Below are positions 31,711-44,388 of a DNA stretch of 64,000 nucleotides, in pieces. The position numbers and the translations under genes are program-made. A model generated the notes under the pieces. The model saw only the letters and a program-made list of their open reading frames with translations, was not told the origin of the DNA and did not search any database. Every line of letters starts with the position of its first letter. The first letter of the stretch is position 1. Where the stretch lies: contig JABAKD010000014.1 in NCBI GenBank assembly GCA_012845835.1, positions 6,793,396 through 6,857,395 of the forward strand, given 5' to 3'. The DNA comes from Undaria pinnatifida. Lineage: Eukaryota > Sar > Phaeophyceae > Laminariales > Alariaceae.

Positions 31711-32260
31711 CAGTACCGCTGCCGTGAGGGTGATGTAACCCTATGGAGTTCCCACGATGGCTTGCGCAAAAGCAGTACCGCCTCGTGTAATACAAATCGG
31801 CAGTGCAAAGCCGGGCCTAAGATAGCGAAAGGCTTAGGCTCATAAATCGTCCGCGTTGTTCTGCATCACCTTCGAGGGGCAAAGAACGACGGCGTAGGCA
31901 CACCGGGGGGGAGGGGGTGTTCGGAGAGGGGTGTAATGCACACATTAGTTGTATGTACGAGAATACGAAAGTGTTATAGCGCGGGAGTCAGCCATCAATC
32001 AGAAAAAAAATCAGCTGTGAGCTCGATGAAATAGTCCAATTCCCCTCTTCGCAAGTCGCGTGCTACGATAAGGATCCCGCCTACTTGCCAACTATTTCTA
32101 GCTTCCCTCTGATTATTGGCGAATATTTTTGGTTTCTCCGTTTCACAGCCTGTGACCAAAGTATTAGTAATCTCTCTAGGATGAAGAATCAGCACCGGCA
32201 AGGGGTGTTCTACTGGTGTCGTTGTTTAGAAAGGACCGAGGTAACGAGAACATAACACAC

Positions 32261-34292
32261 TGTTTGTTGATCCCTACGAAGCGTAGAGAGCTAACCCGTT
32301 GAGCTGACAATAGTGGGGTAGTAGAGTCACCGGTATGAAGACAAGTATATGACGAACAAATATATATTACGTTGCTCCAAGCCAAGGCGCAGCGTGGAGT
32401 GCGCTCGCCAGGAAGAAAGGCGGATAAATAGGCGGAGTATTTGCACCATCCCGATATCCCGCTATCATGTAGCCAACTTATCACTGGAAACCCCTACAAT
32501 ACTCAACCGTCATCATATCCGCATCATATCCAAGCATACAATCAACAGCCTCCCTGCTTCGTAAATGATACGGTATGATGCTATATTGTCATATGATCAG
32601 GGTAAAACGATTCAATGAAAATTACGGTCAATCAATATCCTCCAAGTACCTCCGTGACAAGAAAGAAAAATTGCAACACCATAGTCCTTAAAAAGCACTC
32701 CATAAATCTAGAGATACAATTCAGGGACAGTATCCAACATCAATCTTCACGAACCTAAGATCTAACTCGTAAAGTCCTAAGTCCAAATACAAAAACTCAA
32801 ATCCGAAATTCATAGACCGAAAACTCAAATCCGAAAACTCAAACATCGGCCTTATAATCAGCATTCAGCCTTCCTTATAAAACGGTTGTCAGCTCCATAG
32901 GGACAGGGGTGCCAACAAGTGTGATTGGACAGCAGTCTCAAAACTCACTTTCGAATGAGACAAACGCCTCCCGGCTGGTCACATACTAAAAATCCATTCA
33001 GATTCCAAACGCTCAAATCCAGAGCAAAATAATGCCTTACTAGACAACGCTATCGTGAAAACAGTGTTACTTCAAAAGTCAAGAAACAGTTACTTGCCTC
33101 CCTAACTACCATGCACTCTTAAAAGCACTAAAATCCAGCTAATATATGCAGAATAATCCGTCAAGAAACAATTCAAATCAGCTCGCGGAAAAGTTAGTCG
33201 CCCTCGGGTTCAGACGTATCGAAGTCGTCGAGTTTGAGACCTTTTTCCTACTTAACGAGCCATAATCCTCTCAAGTGGTCAAGCGAATCCTTCCCCGCAC
33301 AAGCGTTAACAGGTGGGCGTGACCCCTCCTTGCAGGATGAAAACTAAACGGTTTGGCTCAGCTGGGTCTCATTACGGGGCTAGTTGAGAAACCCATAGAC
33401 TGATTACGCAGGGATGACCCCCGGTAGTTTACCAAAAAACCGTTGCCGTCCCCGAACCCCAAAAACAATATAAACTGGACGGTTTGGCTCAGCTGGGTCT
33501 CATTACGGGGCTAGTTGAGAAAACCATAGACTGATTACGCGGGGATGACCCCGGGTAGTTACCAAAAATCGTCACCGTCCCCGAGCTCCGAAAATCTCAA
33601 ACTTATGGTGTTTGCCAGTGCTACGTACTCGGCTTCTGTGATCGAAAATGTCACGCACTTTTGAGTTCTCGAAAACCAGCACACGCATGCCCCTGCGCAC
33701 ATGACAGCCCCACCGGAAACCGACCTCCTATCAGTGGCCTTGCTGGCGTAGTCTGCATCCGCATACGCAACCAGCTCCAGTCCACTGCCTCTCTGAAAAA
33801 TAATGCCAAAATCACTCATGAAAAAGACATTATCTAAAATACCAACCGCCGTCTTCCAGTGTATCTCCCTGAGCGAGTTGGTGTACCTGGCTACAGCTCT
33901 CAAGCATCCGATCAGCTCGCGAAAATGGCCAGTCTGTTTGAGACCTTCCTCGAGCGGGTTTGTCCTACCCGAACTAACGCATATATCACCATTTGTTGAT
34001 TGTCGTGTTTGTTGATCCCTACGAAGCGTAGAGGGCTTACCCGTTGAGCTGACAATAGTGGGGTAGTGGAGTCACCGGTATGAAGACAAGTATAAGACGA
34101 ACAAATATATATTACGTTGCTCCTGGCCAACGCGCAGCATGGAGTGCGCTCGCCAGGAAGAAAGGCGGATAAATAGGCGGAGTATTTGCACCATCCCGAT
34201 ATCCCGCTATCATGTAGCCAACTTATCACTGGAAACCCCTACAATACTCAACCGTCATCATATCCGCATCATATCCAAGCATACAATCAACA
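32261..34292 (-). mobile_element. Ty1/copia LTR retrotransposon, internally deleted
   Basis: Two 287-bp LTRs (32261-32547 and 34006-34292) start TGTTTGTTGATC and end ATCAACA, are near-identical, and are flanked by the same 5 bases CACAC (32256-32260 and 34293-34297). The inside encodes, on the minus strand, only the end of reverse transcriptase/RNase H; gag, integrase and most of RT are missing, so it cannot move on its own. The few LTR differences suggest a fairly recent insertion. A tandem pair of about 130 bp lies at 33335-33592. Confidence 0.88.
33559..33993 (-). pseudogene. Copia RNase H fragment
   Basis: The frame contains YADADYASKATDRRSVSGG, WFSRTQKCVTFS and ITEAEYVALA, the classic copia RNase H signatures. 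The upstream end keeps LKQTGHFRELIGCLRAVARY, where the usual TRPDI block between the two halves is missing. It starts almost at the 5' LTR. Confidence 0.88.
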
Positions 34293-34684
34293 CACACAAA
34301 GACGCACAAAGACACACACGCACACGCGCACACGCACATCACACATGCGCGAACACGTTTCTCCGAAACATACGATAGGGCAGAGGAGCACGAATTTTTT
34401 GTTTTGGGCCTCTAGAGGTCCTCATTGAGGAGGTCTACACCTTTCATACAAAACCTCATATTTTGAGCAAACCGAAAGTTCAATCCGAGGAACAAACCCG
34501 CGGCCCGGGTACAAACCAACATCTTTTTGGCGAAAAAAGCACGATGATTCCCACGGTTTGGGGTTTAGGGGGGCTCAACATCCACAAAATATTTTGACCA
34601 AGAAAGTGGCATCTCCATCGTAGCACGCTTCCTGACAGATGGGGTTCCCCAAGTGAACTACTATCCACTATTGTTTTCCATCAA

Positions 34685-34866
34685 TACAGTAGGCGTCCCC
34701 CGATAAGGCGGTCTGAGTAAGGCGATATCCCGATACAAGGCGGTCGAAATCGCCTGGCGCGACAGGGCAATAGCACTAACAACCTGTATGAATGAGGTGG
34801 CTTCCCCCTACAAGGCGGTCACACTGCTCTGGTACACCACCGGCTTACTGGGGGATCCCTACTGTA
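34685..34866. mobile_element. MITE with TACAGTAGG inverted ends
   Basis: 182 bp. Ends TACAGTAGGCGTCCCCCGAT and ACTGGGGGATCCCTACTGTA pair with few mismatches. A truncated relative ends at 36010. Confidence 0.65.
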
Positions 34867-35096
34867 GCGTTCGTTTACCTAGGAGTCATCCAACGTTGGG
34901 GGTGAAGCAGATTCTAAGAAGTTTCTGAAGCTCACAACATGAGGGGAGTGTGACATTTCCACCCGAAACATGACTGGGAAGACTTTCGTTCACGAAACCC
35001 GTCCAACATTTCTATGCGTTAGTCCTCAAACAACCATTGTACTACTCGTCAAGTTACCATTGATGCTAACCGATAGTTATCACACTTGAGGAGCCC

Positions 35097-35376
35097 AACC
35101 GTAACATTAACATCAACATTATCAACATCATCAACATTAACATCAACATTAACATCAACATCATCAACATTACCAACATTGTCAATATTATCAACATTAT
35201 CAACATTATCAATATTAACATCAACATCAACATTATCCAACATCATCAACATTATCAACATTATCAACACTATCAACATCATCAACATTATCAACATTTT
35301 CAACATTATCAATCGCCATTATCAACATTATCAACATCATCAAAATTATCGCCATTATCAACATTATCAGAAACAT
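35097..35376. repeat. AACATTATC / AACATC array
   Basis: About 280 bp of AACATY-type repeats. Confidence 0.9.
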
Positions 35377-35637
35377 TAGTTAACTTAAAACCGCAACCCG
35401 TACCGTCATTACCGCCCTATAGAGGGATTATTCTTAGGTTATCGTTGTATACCTATTACGAGGGAGCACAGTAATCAGGACCAACTATGGCTAGCACAAA
35501 TTGGGTAACATATACCTGGTAGGTTATAGTGTTTATCGTAGGTCCTGATTACTATCGTCCCCCGTGACAGGCCATGGGATGATTCACTCGGTTGCACTCG
35601 CACTTTTTCCCCCAGTCAGTATAGTTGCTATACAGAG

Positions 35638-35903
35638 GACGCGGGCTACGATAGAGGTGTACCACTTTTTTTCTATTACTACCCCTCAATTTGGGAGCTT
35701 ACAACCTCTCTATATACCAAAACACTGATTTGGAGAAAAATAAAACTGCTGCTACCGAATGAAAAATCCCATGGCCTAGATACACGACGAGAAGCACGCA
35801 AAACGAAAATGACCATTTTCCGACGATTTTGGGTAAAGGAGTGTCTTAAGTCATTCAGAAATAATTTCACACAAAAAGTGCTAAGTCTATCATAGGACGC
35901 GTC
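35638..35903 (-). mobile_element. MITE family B
   Basis: Ends GACGCGGGCTACGATAGAGG and TCTATCATAGGACGCGTC. Confidence 0.65.
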
Positions 35904-35932
35904 AGAGCCTCACGCGAGGAGGTTCGGGGGAA

Positions 35933-36010
35933 CGAATAAGGCGGCTTCCCCCTATAAAGCGGTTATATTGCTGTCGCACACCACAGCCTTACTGGGGGAT
36001 CCCTACTGTA
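35933..36010. mobile_element. Truncated TACAGTAGG MITE
   Basis: Keeps the right end ACTGGGGGATCCCTACTGTA and the GGCGGCTTCCCCCTATAAAG core. Confidence 0.5.
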
Positions 36011-36411
36011 TCCAGTATACTACTGTACGGCTAGGGGTATACCTAGGGCATAGGATTGTTCACTGGGTTGCACTTGAATTTTCCCCCAGTCAGAGCTCGG
36101 GTGCGTATAGAGCGCGAGAGCACGAGTTAGCAACACCCGACGAAAAATCGACGAGGAGTGGGATTGCTGAACCCTACGCGCGATAAATATTGAAGGGCAA
36201 GAACCGGGGGGGAGGGGAAGGGACGACACCTGTGACCACGGCTTGTTCAAAAGCTGGAAAGTAACGTGTAAAAGTAAAAAAAAAAAAAACGCTTATCAGG
36301 TTAGGAGCCTCGGGAAAATGGCGCACACCTCTCTACCGTACCAATCGTCGCGTATGACACTTCGTTCACGCATGATACATATGAGTAGCATACTGTACGA
36401 TCAGATAAAGG

Positions 36412-36612
36412 CATACAATAGTGCCGGTTTCCTCTATAGTGCCGATATATGTCATTAATATAGTCGAAAATACCGGCTCTGTAGAGACAACCGGCACTAC
36501 TTCGCATAAACTGCCACTACTGGTTGTTCTCATCTAAGTGCCAGGCGATTTCACGGGCACTATTGCGGGAAACCGGCACTATAGAGGAAACCGGCACAAT
36601 AAAGGAGCCTCT
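36412..36612. repeat. TAGTGCCGG repeat element
   Basis: Several copies of (C)TATAGTGCCGG and its complement CCGGCACTAT, mostly inverted, as in 40737-40915. The TATAGTGCGG/CCGCACTA motif at 60835-61018 is similar. Probably decayed inverted-repeat transposons. Confidence 0.45.
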
Positions 36613-37015
36613 ACTGTACTATAAATAGTTAGGTCCGTCACTCCCATTTTCTTGGACCAAAACAAATAATGCCATCACGGTCACCGAACGGTTATTGTAC
36701 GTATCTCATCCCAGGATAAGCGACAAAAAAGATAAAACGGCACTATACTACCAAAAATATAGACACATAAAGCAAAGGGGTGAAACTTCTGTACGATTCA
36801 AGAAGAGCAGATGTTTTTCGTACATGTTTTAGTGTGTTTCGTACTAATTAATGTTGTCACCGATCATTCACAGTAAACATTAGATTTCCTGCCCCGGCCG
36901 GTCCTGGGTCCATCCATTTTCACGATTATACTCTGTGTTAAGTTAGCATGACTCCGTCCTGTCTCGGAGGCCTTTTCTTCCGGATAACCTTGTGCGAGCT
37001 TTCGCAGTGGTGTGT

Positions 37016-37092
37016 TGTCAGTTATGTGCTGCGAAATATTTACAAATCGGGACGTTGTCAGTTATGTGCTGCGAAATATTTACAAATCGGGA
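37016..37092. repeat. 40-bp tandem pair at the RCC1-BTB gene end
   Basis: GTTGTCAGTTATGTGCTGCG then AAATATTTACAAATCGGGAC, twice in a row, covering the last codons of the terminal exon. Confidence 0.85.
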
Positions 37093-37368
37093 CGATAATC
37101 GGTTTAAATTCAATAATCGCCAAAAAACAAGACATCCGCTACACAAGCCGCCCACCTTGGTATCTATTCCCGTTGCACAAGAAGCCGTCCCCGAAGCCGC
37201 CGCAACGGCGGCGCTAACCTCGGCGCGGACACTAGGGGGCAACGAGTAGTAACCTCCTGTGGCATATACTCTCCCCGTGTTCCTGACGATGAACTCCAAG
37301 CATTTACGCCGGAGGGAAGTAGCCCGCCGAGAGTCTGCGGTCATCAGCAGCTCGCATGCGTTATATTC
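37018..37368 (-). CDS. RCC1-BTB gene terminal exon (BACK-like)
   Basis: 116 codons and stop. [20 protein letters not shown], then [10 protein letters not shown], look like BACK helices. After about residue 70 the sequence ([18 protein letters not shown]...) is unlike BACK and runs into a 40-bp tandem repeat, so the true stop could also lie beyond a further intron (GTGGGC after IDTK). Confidence 0.78.
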   Translation of the reverse strand, partial: EYNACELLMTADSRRATSLRRKCLEFIVRNTGRVYATGGYYSLPPSVRAEVSAAVAAASGTASCATGIDTKVGGLCSGCLVFWRLLNLNRLSSRFVNISQHITDNVPICKYFAAHN

Positions 37369-38686
37369 CTAATTGTGTCCAACCGTCACCAGTCAAACCG
37401 CCGTAACCGTCGTCGTCGCCACCGCCGCCGCCGCAGCCGGAGCCGCGCGTGAAAATACGGAACATAACAACCAAAACGAACAACGGAGCAAAGAGGAGAA
37501 GACGAGCGAGATGAGGTACTCGACCAAATAAGACAAACGGGTAGTAGCTCGCACGCGTTACACGCCTGTTGCCCTGGAAACCGCCGCCGCCGCAGCCGCC
37601 GCCGTGTGAAAACGCGGAACGCATCCAACAAAAAAATAATGGAGGAGATGGGCAATTTGAGGTATCCCACACCAAGCGAAGAACAGGAGGAGGAAATACG
37701 ACATGAGATGTTTGGCCAGACAAGCAAAACCGGTAGGTCTTTTCCAGCCTGGAGTCCGTGGCCATGAGGAGCTCGCACGAGGTATCCGCCCGTGTTTAAA
37801 ATCTCCATGATCGTCAGCAACCGCCGCGCACGCGCGAAGAAACACGGAACGAAAATACCAAAAAAAAAGAGGAGAGAGAGCGAGACGAGGTACTCGGTCA
37901 GACAACCACGCACGAAAGGGGTCTGCCCCGACGCCAGCGGCGAACGCCGAATATTGTTCGATGTATGGGACAAGGTTGGGCGCACCGTAATTCCTTTCAG
38001 CACAGTGTTCTCGCACAACCGCTCCAACGCGTCCACCAGGTACTGGTCGGCGATTTCCAGAAGGTCCAGGCAAAACTCCAGATCCAGGCAATCGGCACCC
38101 AGCGCCATTACCTTCAAAAAAATGTATGGAATCAAACGCGAATGAGAGAATACGCGCCCGTGGGGAGGGGAGGGGGGAGCCGGGGGGGGGTGGAAATGGA
38201 GATTTCATGGACGGTGTCGTCACATAGTCGTTCCAACGAGTCTACAACGTACTGGTCTGTGACTCCACAAGGTACAGACAAAGCTCTAGACCCGGACGAA
38301 CAGAACCGAGCACCATCACCTCTACATCGCATGGGTTAGGGTTATCGCATGGGTTATCGCATGGGTTATCCCATGGGTTAGGGTTAGGGTTGGGGTTAGC
38401 GATAGGGCTACGGCCAGGGTTACCGCACTATTAACCTCAGCTATGTGTATCGTTTTTGTTCATACATTCCTAGCGCCACTATTGCACCCCAGAATAAATC
38501 GAGCCTCGCAATCAGCACTGAGCGCAGTCAGCTATACACACTGCGGATCAAGGCTAGGTTAGGGCTAGGGTTGGTAGGGCTAGCGTACGATTTGATTCAA
38601 TGTGCGCATGTATTGTTTGCACTTTTCCTGAGCTTTTCTTCCAAACAACACATATGGATCTACTGCGAAACAGGCGGTGCGCGCAG

Positions 38687-38720
<34 letters not shown>

Positions 38721-39908
38721 CCCCCCTACCGTATCATGCTTCCTTACCTTATCCGTGTAAAGAAACTCCAGAAACGCGAGAAAAACGGAACGCCTTTGGT
38801 TCGGTACTGGAATTCCCCCGCCCCCGGTGTTCGACGCCTCTTTCATCGGCCCGTCCAACATGCAAGCCAGCGGCTCGCATCGGGCCCCGATGATGCACCT
38901 GGTAGTTGATACCACGGCGATAGACCAGTTCGAGTGGGAGAGGTCGCGGGAGACTGGCAACGCGTTCGGGGGAAGGGTAAGATGTGCAAATTCAATAACG
39001 CCACAAGGTACCGATATTTGCGTGCGCGGCCTTCGCCCCGCCCCTCGCTACCCCCCCCCCCCCCAACGCCTGCCCCCGCCCCCACTCCCGCCCTCGCTCC
39101 CTCTACCAGCTCGTCTCCCGTGCTTCAAGGCGTTCGGTTCAGCTACACTTATACTTCGTGCATCTGTTGTGCGGCGCTTCCTACTATTTTACATGGTCTG
39201 CTTTTTTCTAGACAAGGCGCACGAAAACAGAATGCAACCACATTTTCCCCCAGTGAGGCTCTTATATGCCTGAAAAATAAAAATAATTACGCCATTTTTC
39301 ATGCTCTTAACAACGCCTGGTTATGTCAATATTGGATGAGGTAACAAAATAAGTGCTACCTTGTCCCCCGCCCCCCCCCAAAAAAAAAATGCTCAAATGC
39401 TTGAAACAAACCCCAATTATGCTAATGTTATGCTCTTAACCCTTGTAGAACCCCAGAAGATACCTCACACTAACTTCGAGTATTTTTTCTACGAAAATAT
39501 ACGTCAAGTTCTGAAGGAGATACACTTGTTCAAATGGAATGGACAAAGGCCTAGCTTCAACTGCTTTCTTTTCTTTTTTTTTTTTCATCCTCCGGCGGAT
39601 GGGGAAAAATAAAGCTTAAGCTCAGGACACTTCCACGTATTTTCATACGCGTAGTGTGTCGATTTAACTCAGTTGCATTCTCAACCCAACGCTAGCTGGC
39701 GCACCCTTCGGATTCCACTGTAGTGATGGCGTGAGCTGACTCTATCAGTGGTCCTCGTTACATACAACTCCGGCAGCGCAAGCTATAGTTGTACACGAAT
39801 GCGTGTGTATGTCTTCAACTGCATTCGCTTCAACAAATCGGGCCATCCTACATTGCCCCTTCCCCTGCCCAATTAAGAGTATACACCCCTTACAGTAGAT
39901 AGATAGAC

Positions 39909-39978
<70 letters not shown>

Positions 39979-40082
39979 ATAAATAAACATATAGATAGAT
40001 AGATAGACGGACAGACAAATAGATAGATAGATAGACATATAGATAGATAAATAGATAGATAGATAGACATATAGATAGATAA

Positions 40083-40153
<71 letters not shown>

Positions 40154-40154
40154 T

Positions 40155-40217
<63 letters not shown>

Positions 40218-40232
40218 TTGAGATAGATATTG

Positions 40233-40281
<49 letters not shown>

Positions 40282-40326
40282 TTGAGATAGATAGATATTG
40301 AGATAGATAGATAGACAGATAGATGA

Positions 40327-40376
<50 letters not shown>

Positions 40377-40414
40377 CGATCGATAGATGAATAGACAGAT
40401 AGATAGATAGATAT

Positions 40415-40474
<60 letters not shown>

Positions 40475-40493
40475 ATAGATTGATAGATAGATT

Positions 40494-40524
<31 letters not shown>

Positions 40525-40549
40525 TGATAGATAGATTGATAGATAGATT

Positions 40550-40629
<80 letters not shown>

Positions 40630-40649
40630 TAATAGATAGGCAGACAGAC

Positions 40650-40695
<46 letters not shown>

Positions 40696-43600
40696 CTAGA
40701 TAGATAGATAGATAGATAGATGAATACAGATACCCCTCGATAGTGCCGGTTGAGTGGTGCTGGTTGCTCGCTACACTGCCTGTGAAGACGCTTGGCACAG
40801 ACGTAAACAACCAGTAGTGGCAGCGTGCGGAGTAGTGTCGGTTGCCGATATAGTGCCGGAATCTCCCTCTATAGTGCACATACCGGCGTTATAGCATAGA
40901 GGGAGTACTACTATATTCGACAAAATGGTTTGCCACCAGGTAGCCGTGGCCAACAAACCATTCGCCGCGGCCGACTCTCGATTTTGTTCGGCGTAGAAAC
41001 CAGGACGCTTGGTGGTCCCCGATGGCGGCTAGAAACATACCCAGGGTCAGTTTGGAGGGCTCAGGTCGGGTTGGGATCAGGTCTGAATGGTGTAAATCTG
41101 TGTATGCGTGTATTGACCAATGAAACATCCCGAGATAGCAGTGGTGACCCATGAATGGGTTTCGTCGAATGAGTGCTAAGCGCTACTGAAGAAACATGCC
41201 ATTGCATTTCGGAGGGTGATAGGCAGTTCAGTTTGCATTACATTGATGGTGATGATGACGATGATGACGATGGTGACCATGATAATGATGATGATGTTTA
41301 GGAATTAGCTCAATTCCCTGAAAACCTAGCCCGTGGTCGCAAAAAAAACTTACCACAACACCCCCATGAAAGAAAAGCAAGCACCAATACCAAACCCCCC
41401 TACCCTACCGCTGTACCTATGCCCGAAAATAGCCTCCCCCTCCACTTTGAATGTGACGTCGCTTCCCGCCGGATTGTTGAGCAAACGGTACAGGTCCGAG
41501 CTTAACGACTTAGCCCCACGCGTGCCCTCTCTCCCCGATAATGCCGGGCCCGTAAGACAGAGCGTGTGGTAGAAACCCGCAGCCACCTGAAAAAAAAACG
41601 GATGATGTTAAGAAAGGAGGGGGAGGGAGGGGGAGGAAGGGGGTTAATTACCGCATTTACAACTGGAAACCCTTGTTTTTTACAAATTTACTTGAAGTTA
41701 GTATGGGGCTTTTCAGTGCTCTAGTAGAGATAAGCCCTTGAAGAAAGGTAATAATTCATGTTCATCGTATCATATACATATGTTTCGAATTGTCATCCAA
41801 AGATACTCCCTGCACGAAAAATAAAGGAGAAATATCCCATGGTGGGCACTTGTGGCGCAGCGAAACACTGAAGGGAAGAGGAAGTGGTATAATAGCATAT
41901 AATACCTGGCACACGAAGCTTTCCGACAGTTTTTCGACAAAGCATGGCCGGCAGGAGTCCTCCGTCGTACCCGTTCCGAGCTGACCGTGGTTATTTCTAC
42001 AAGAGTAAGAGCAAGGGTGATGGTAAATGCAAGGGAAAGGGTAGGGGTAAGGGTAAGGGTAAGGGTAAGGGTAAGGGTAAGGATAAGGGTGAGGGTAAGG
42101 GCAACGGAAATAGTAAGGGTATGGTTAAGGGTAAGGGTAAGGGTAAGGGTAATGGTAAGGGTAAGGGTAATGGTGATGGCAAGGTTTGGGTAAGGGCAAG
42201 GGTAAGAGTAAGAGTAAGGGCATGGGTAAAAAGTGTGAGGGCAAAGGTAAGGAAGAGGGGAAGGGACAGGGAAAGGGAAAGGGTAAGGGCAAGGGAAAAA
42301 TTGACGGTAAGGGTAAGGGTAAGGGTAAGGGTAAGGGTAAGGGTAAGGATAAGGATAAGGGTAAGGGTAAGGATAAGGATAAGGATAAGGGCAAAGGTAA
42401 TGGCAAGGTTTGGGTAAGGGCAAGGGTAAGAGTATGAGTACGGATATGGGTACGGGTAAGGGTAAGGGCAAGGGTAAGAGTATGAGTAACGGTAACGGTA
42501 TCCGCACGGGCACGGGTAAGGGTAAGGGTAAGGGTACGGATAAGGGTAAGGGTAAGGGTAAGGATAAGGGTAAGGGTAAGGGTAAAGGTAAGGGTAAGAG
42601 AAAGGGTGAGGGTAGGGATAAGGATGAGGCTGAGGGTAACGTAACTAGTCCGCGACTTGTAGTCACCTTAACCAAACGAACAATTACTCGGCGACTTAAA
42701 AGTCGACCAACTCTCAGCCCGAAAATCTACGTTGCCGTCAAGAGCAGCCGGTGCTACGCCACCCCTACGTTCCAAACAGGTACATCCAGCCTTCAGAGTC
42801 AAGCGAGATGGTACCTTGCCAAAAAGCAAAAATCTGCAAGTATTTTTGCGCCTATAACACGAAAAGAGCCCAACACTCAAGCGACGGCACGTGAAAGTGG
42901 GAGAATCATTCTAAAACCTATACGAAATACAACGCATTTGCGAGAAAACGCGCAACAAAATAGGACCATTCAAGAGAATGAAATGTCGAGCTCATTGGGC
43001 CAAACCTGACCACTCTCACCTTCCGCCGAAGGGGTACTCTTCAAAGTTATCTAAGGATTCTAAAAGACAAGTAAAATTTTAACACGCGAGTAAACACGAA
43101 AAACGCAACCTTATAATGCCAACATAAAGTGCGAGCCTACGTCTAAGAATTGGGTCAAAACCTACCACCTTCACCTTCTAAAAGGGGTGCACTCGAAATT
43201 TTCATCACTACTTTAATCTTAAGAGTGCTTATGCGAACATAAAATAACCATGACGCAAAGAAACCGCAAGAAAATAGGGCCATCTAAGTGAAAACGATTG
43301 CGTGCGTACTGCGGTCAAAGCCTGCCACCCTCTCACCTTCCGAAGGGGTACACCCGCCCTTCAGAGTCCAGCGAAATGGTGTGGTAGCAGCCGCACGCTA
43401 CCTGAATTATCTGCTTGCCGGCCAGATCAGGCACCTGGCCGGCTTGCCTGGGTGTCGGGGGGGGGGGGGAGGAGAGGGGGGGGGGGGGGGGGGAGGAGAC
43501 CAGCAACATTTCCTCTCTGAAAACATGAAACATGGCAAGTGAAACGCTACAGCAGCGCACCTCCCTACTGGAAAAAACGACAGACTGCACGGCAAAGTCC

Positions 43601-44349
43601 ACCATGTCTACCCCTCCCGTTCCCTGCCCCTTCCCCCGGACCCCCCGGCGGCGCCGCCGCCCGTATCTCTCGCCCCGGGGTCCTACTTTCTCACCACATG
43701 CTCTCTCGATGACCGTTTCCAAGCTGCCCGTAATCGTTGCGTCCAAAAGCAAACACCTCGCCAGACGCGCTCAAGGCCACGGTGTGGAAGTACCCACACG
43801 CTAGCTGCTTTGTCACGGCGGTACACGTCGGGTGTCGCACCTGCCAACACGAAGCGGGGGGGGGGGGGGGGGGTACTCTGTACAATTTATGGTATAGACG
43901 CATGCTACGATAGAGGTAGCATTTTTGGGCTACTTTTTTTTCTGAATGACGGGGCTCCTTAACCCCAAATTCGTCGGAAAACAGACCACTTTTTTTGCAT
44001 GATTCTTGTTTTGTCCTGAGGGCCATGGGATTTTTCATCCGGTGGCAGCTACCTGGTATATTTTTTCTTCAAAACCAGTTTTGAGCAGAGGTCTCAAGCT
44101 CCCCAAATTCTGAAACCTCGGGAAAAAAGTGGTGCAACTCTATCGTAGCACACTTCCCTTAGTCGTATGACCATGGACCCTCGCATCCCTACTATGCCGG
44201 GACGGAGCACGTCGGGTTTTCACCAACTACAGGCAGACATCGATCGCATCAAGCGCGAAGCGCCGTGAGGTGTTCGACGAGTCGCATGAAGGGTGAACTG
44301 CATCATTCCAAGAACCGATCGTAAGACGGACATGGGCACCTTGAGCCTA

Positions 44350-44388
<39 letters not shown>

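Noticed and set aside
31166-31808. ORFs on both strands with HGS/PMG-like repeats
   Set aside because: All come from the CCCATGGG minisatellite.
37386-38223. Minus ORFs of 249 and 221 aa taken as single exons
   Set aside because: They run through introns; only 37986-38111 is supported by BTB homology and splice phases.
39890-40879. 329-aa Tyr/Leu/Ser/Ile repeat ORF
   Set aside because: Reading of the GATA array.
41770-43009. Gly-Lys, Arg-Val and Pro-Leu repeat ORFs
   Set aside because: Readings of the GGGTAA array; the real exon here is only 41906-41996 on the minus strand in another frame.
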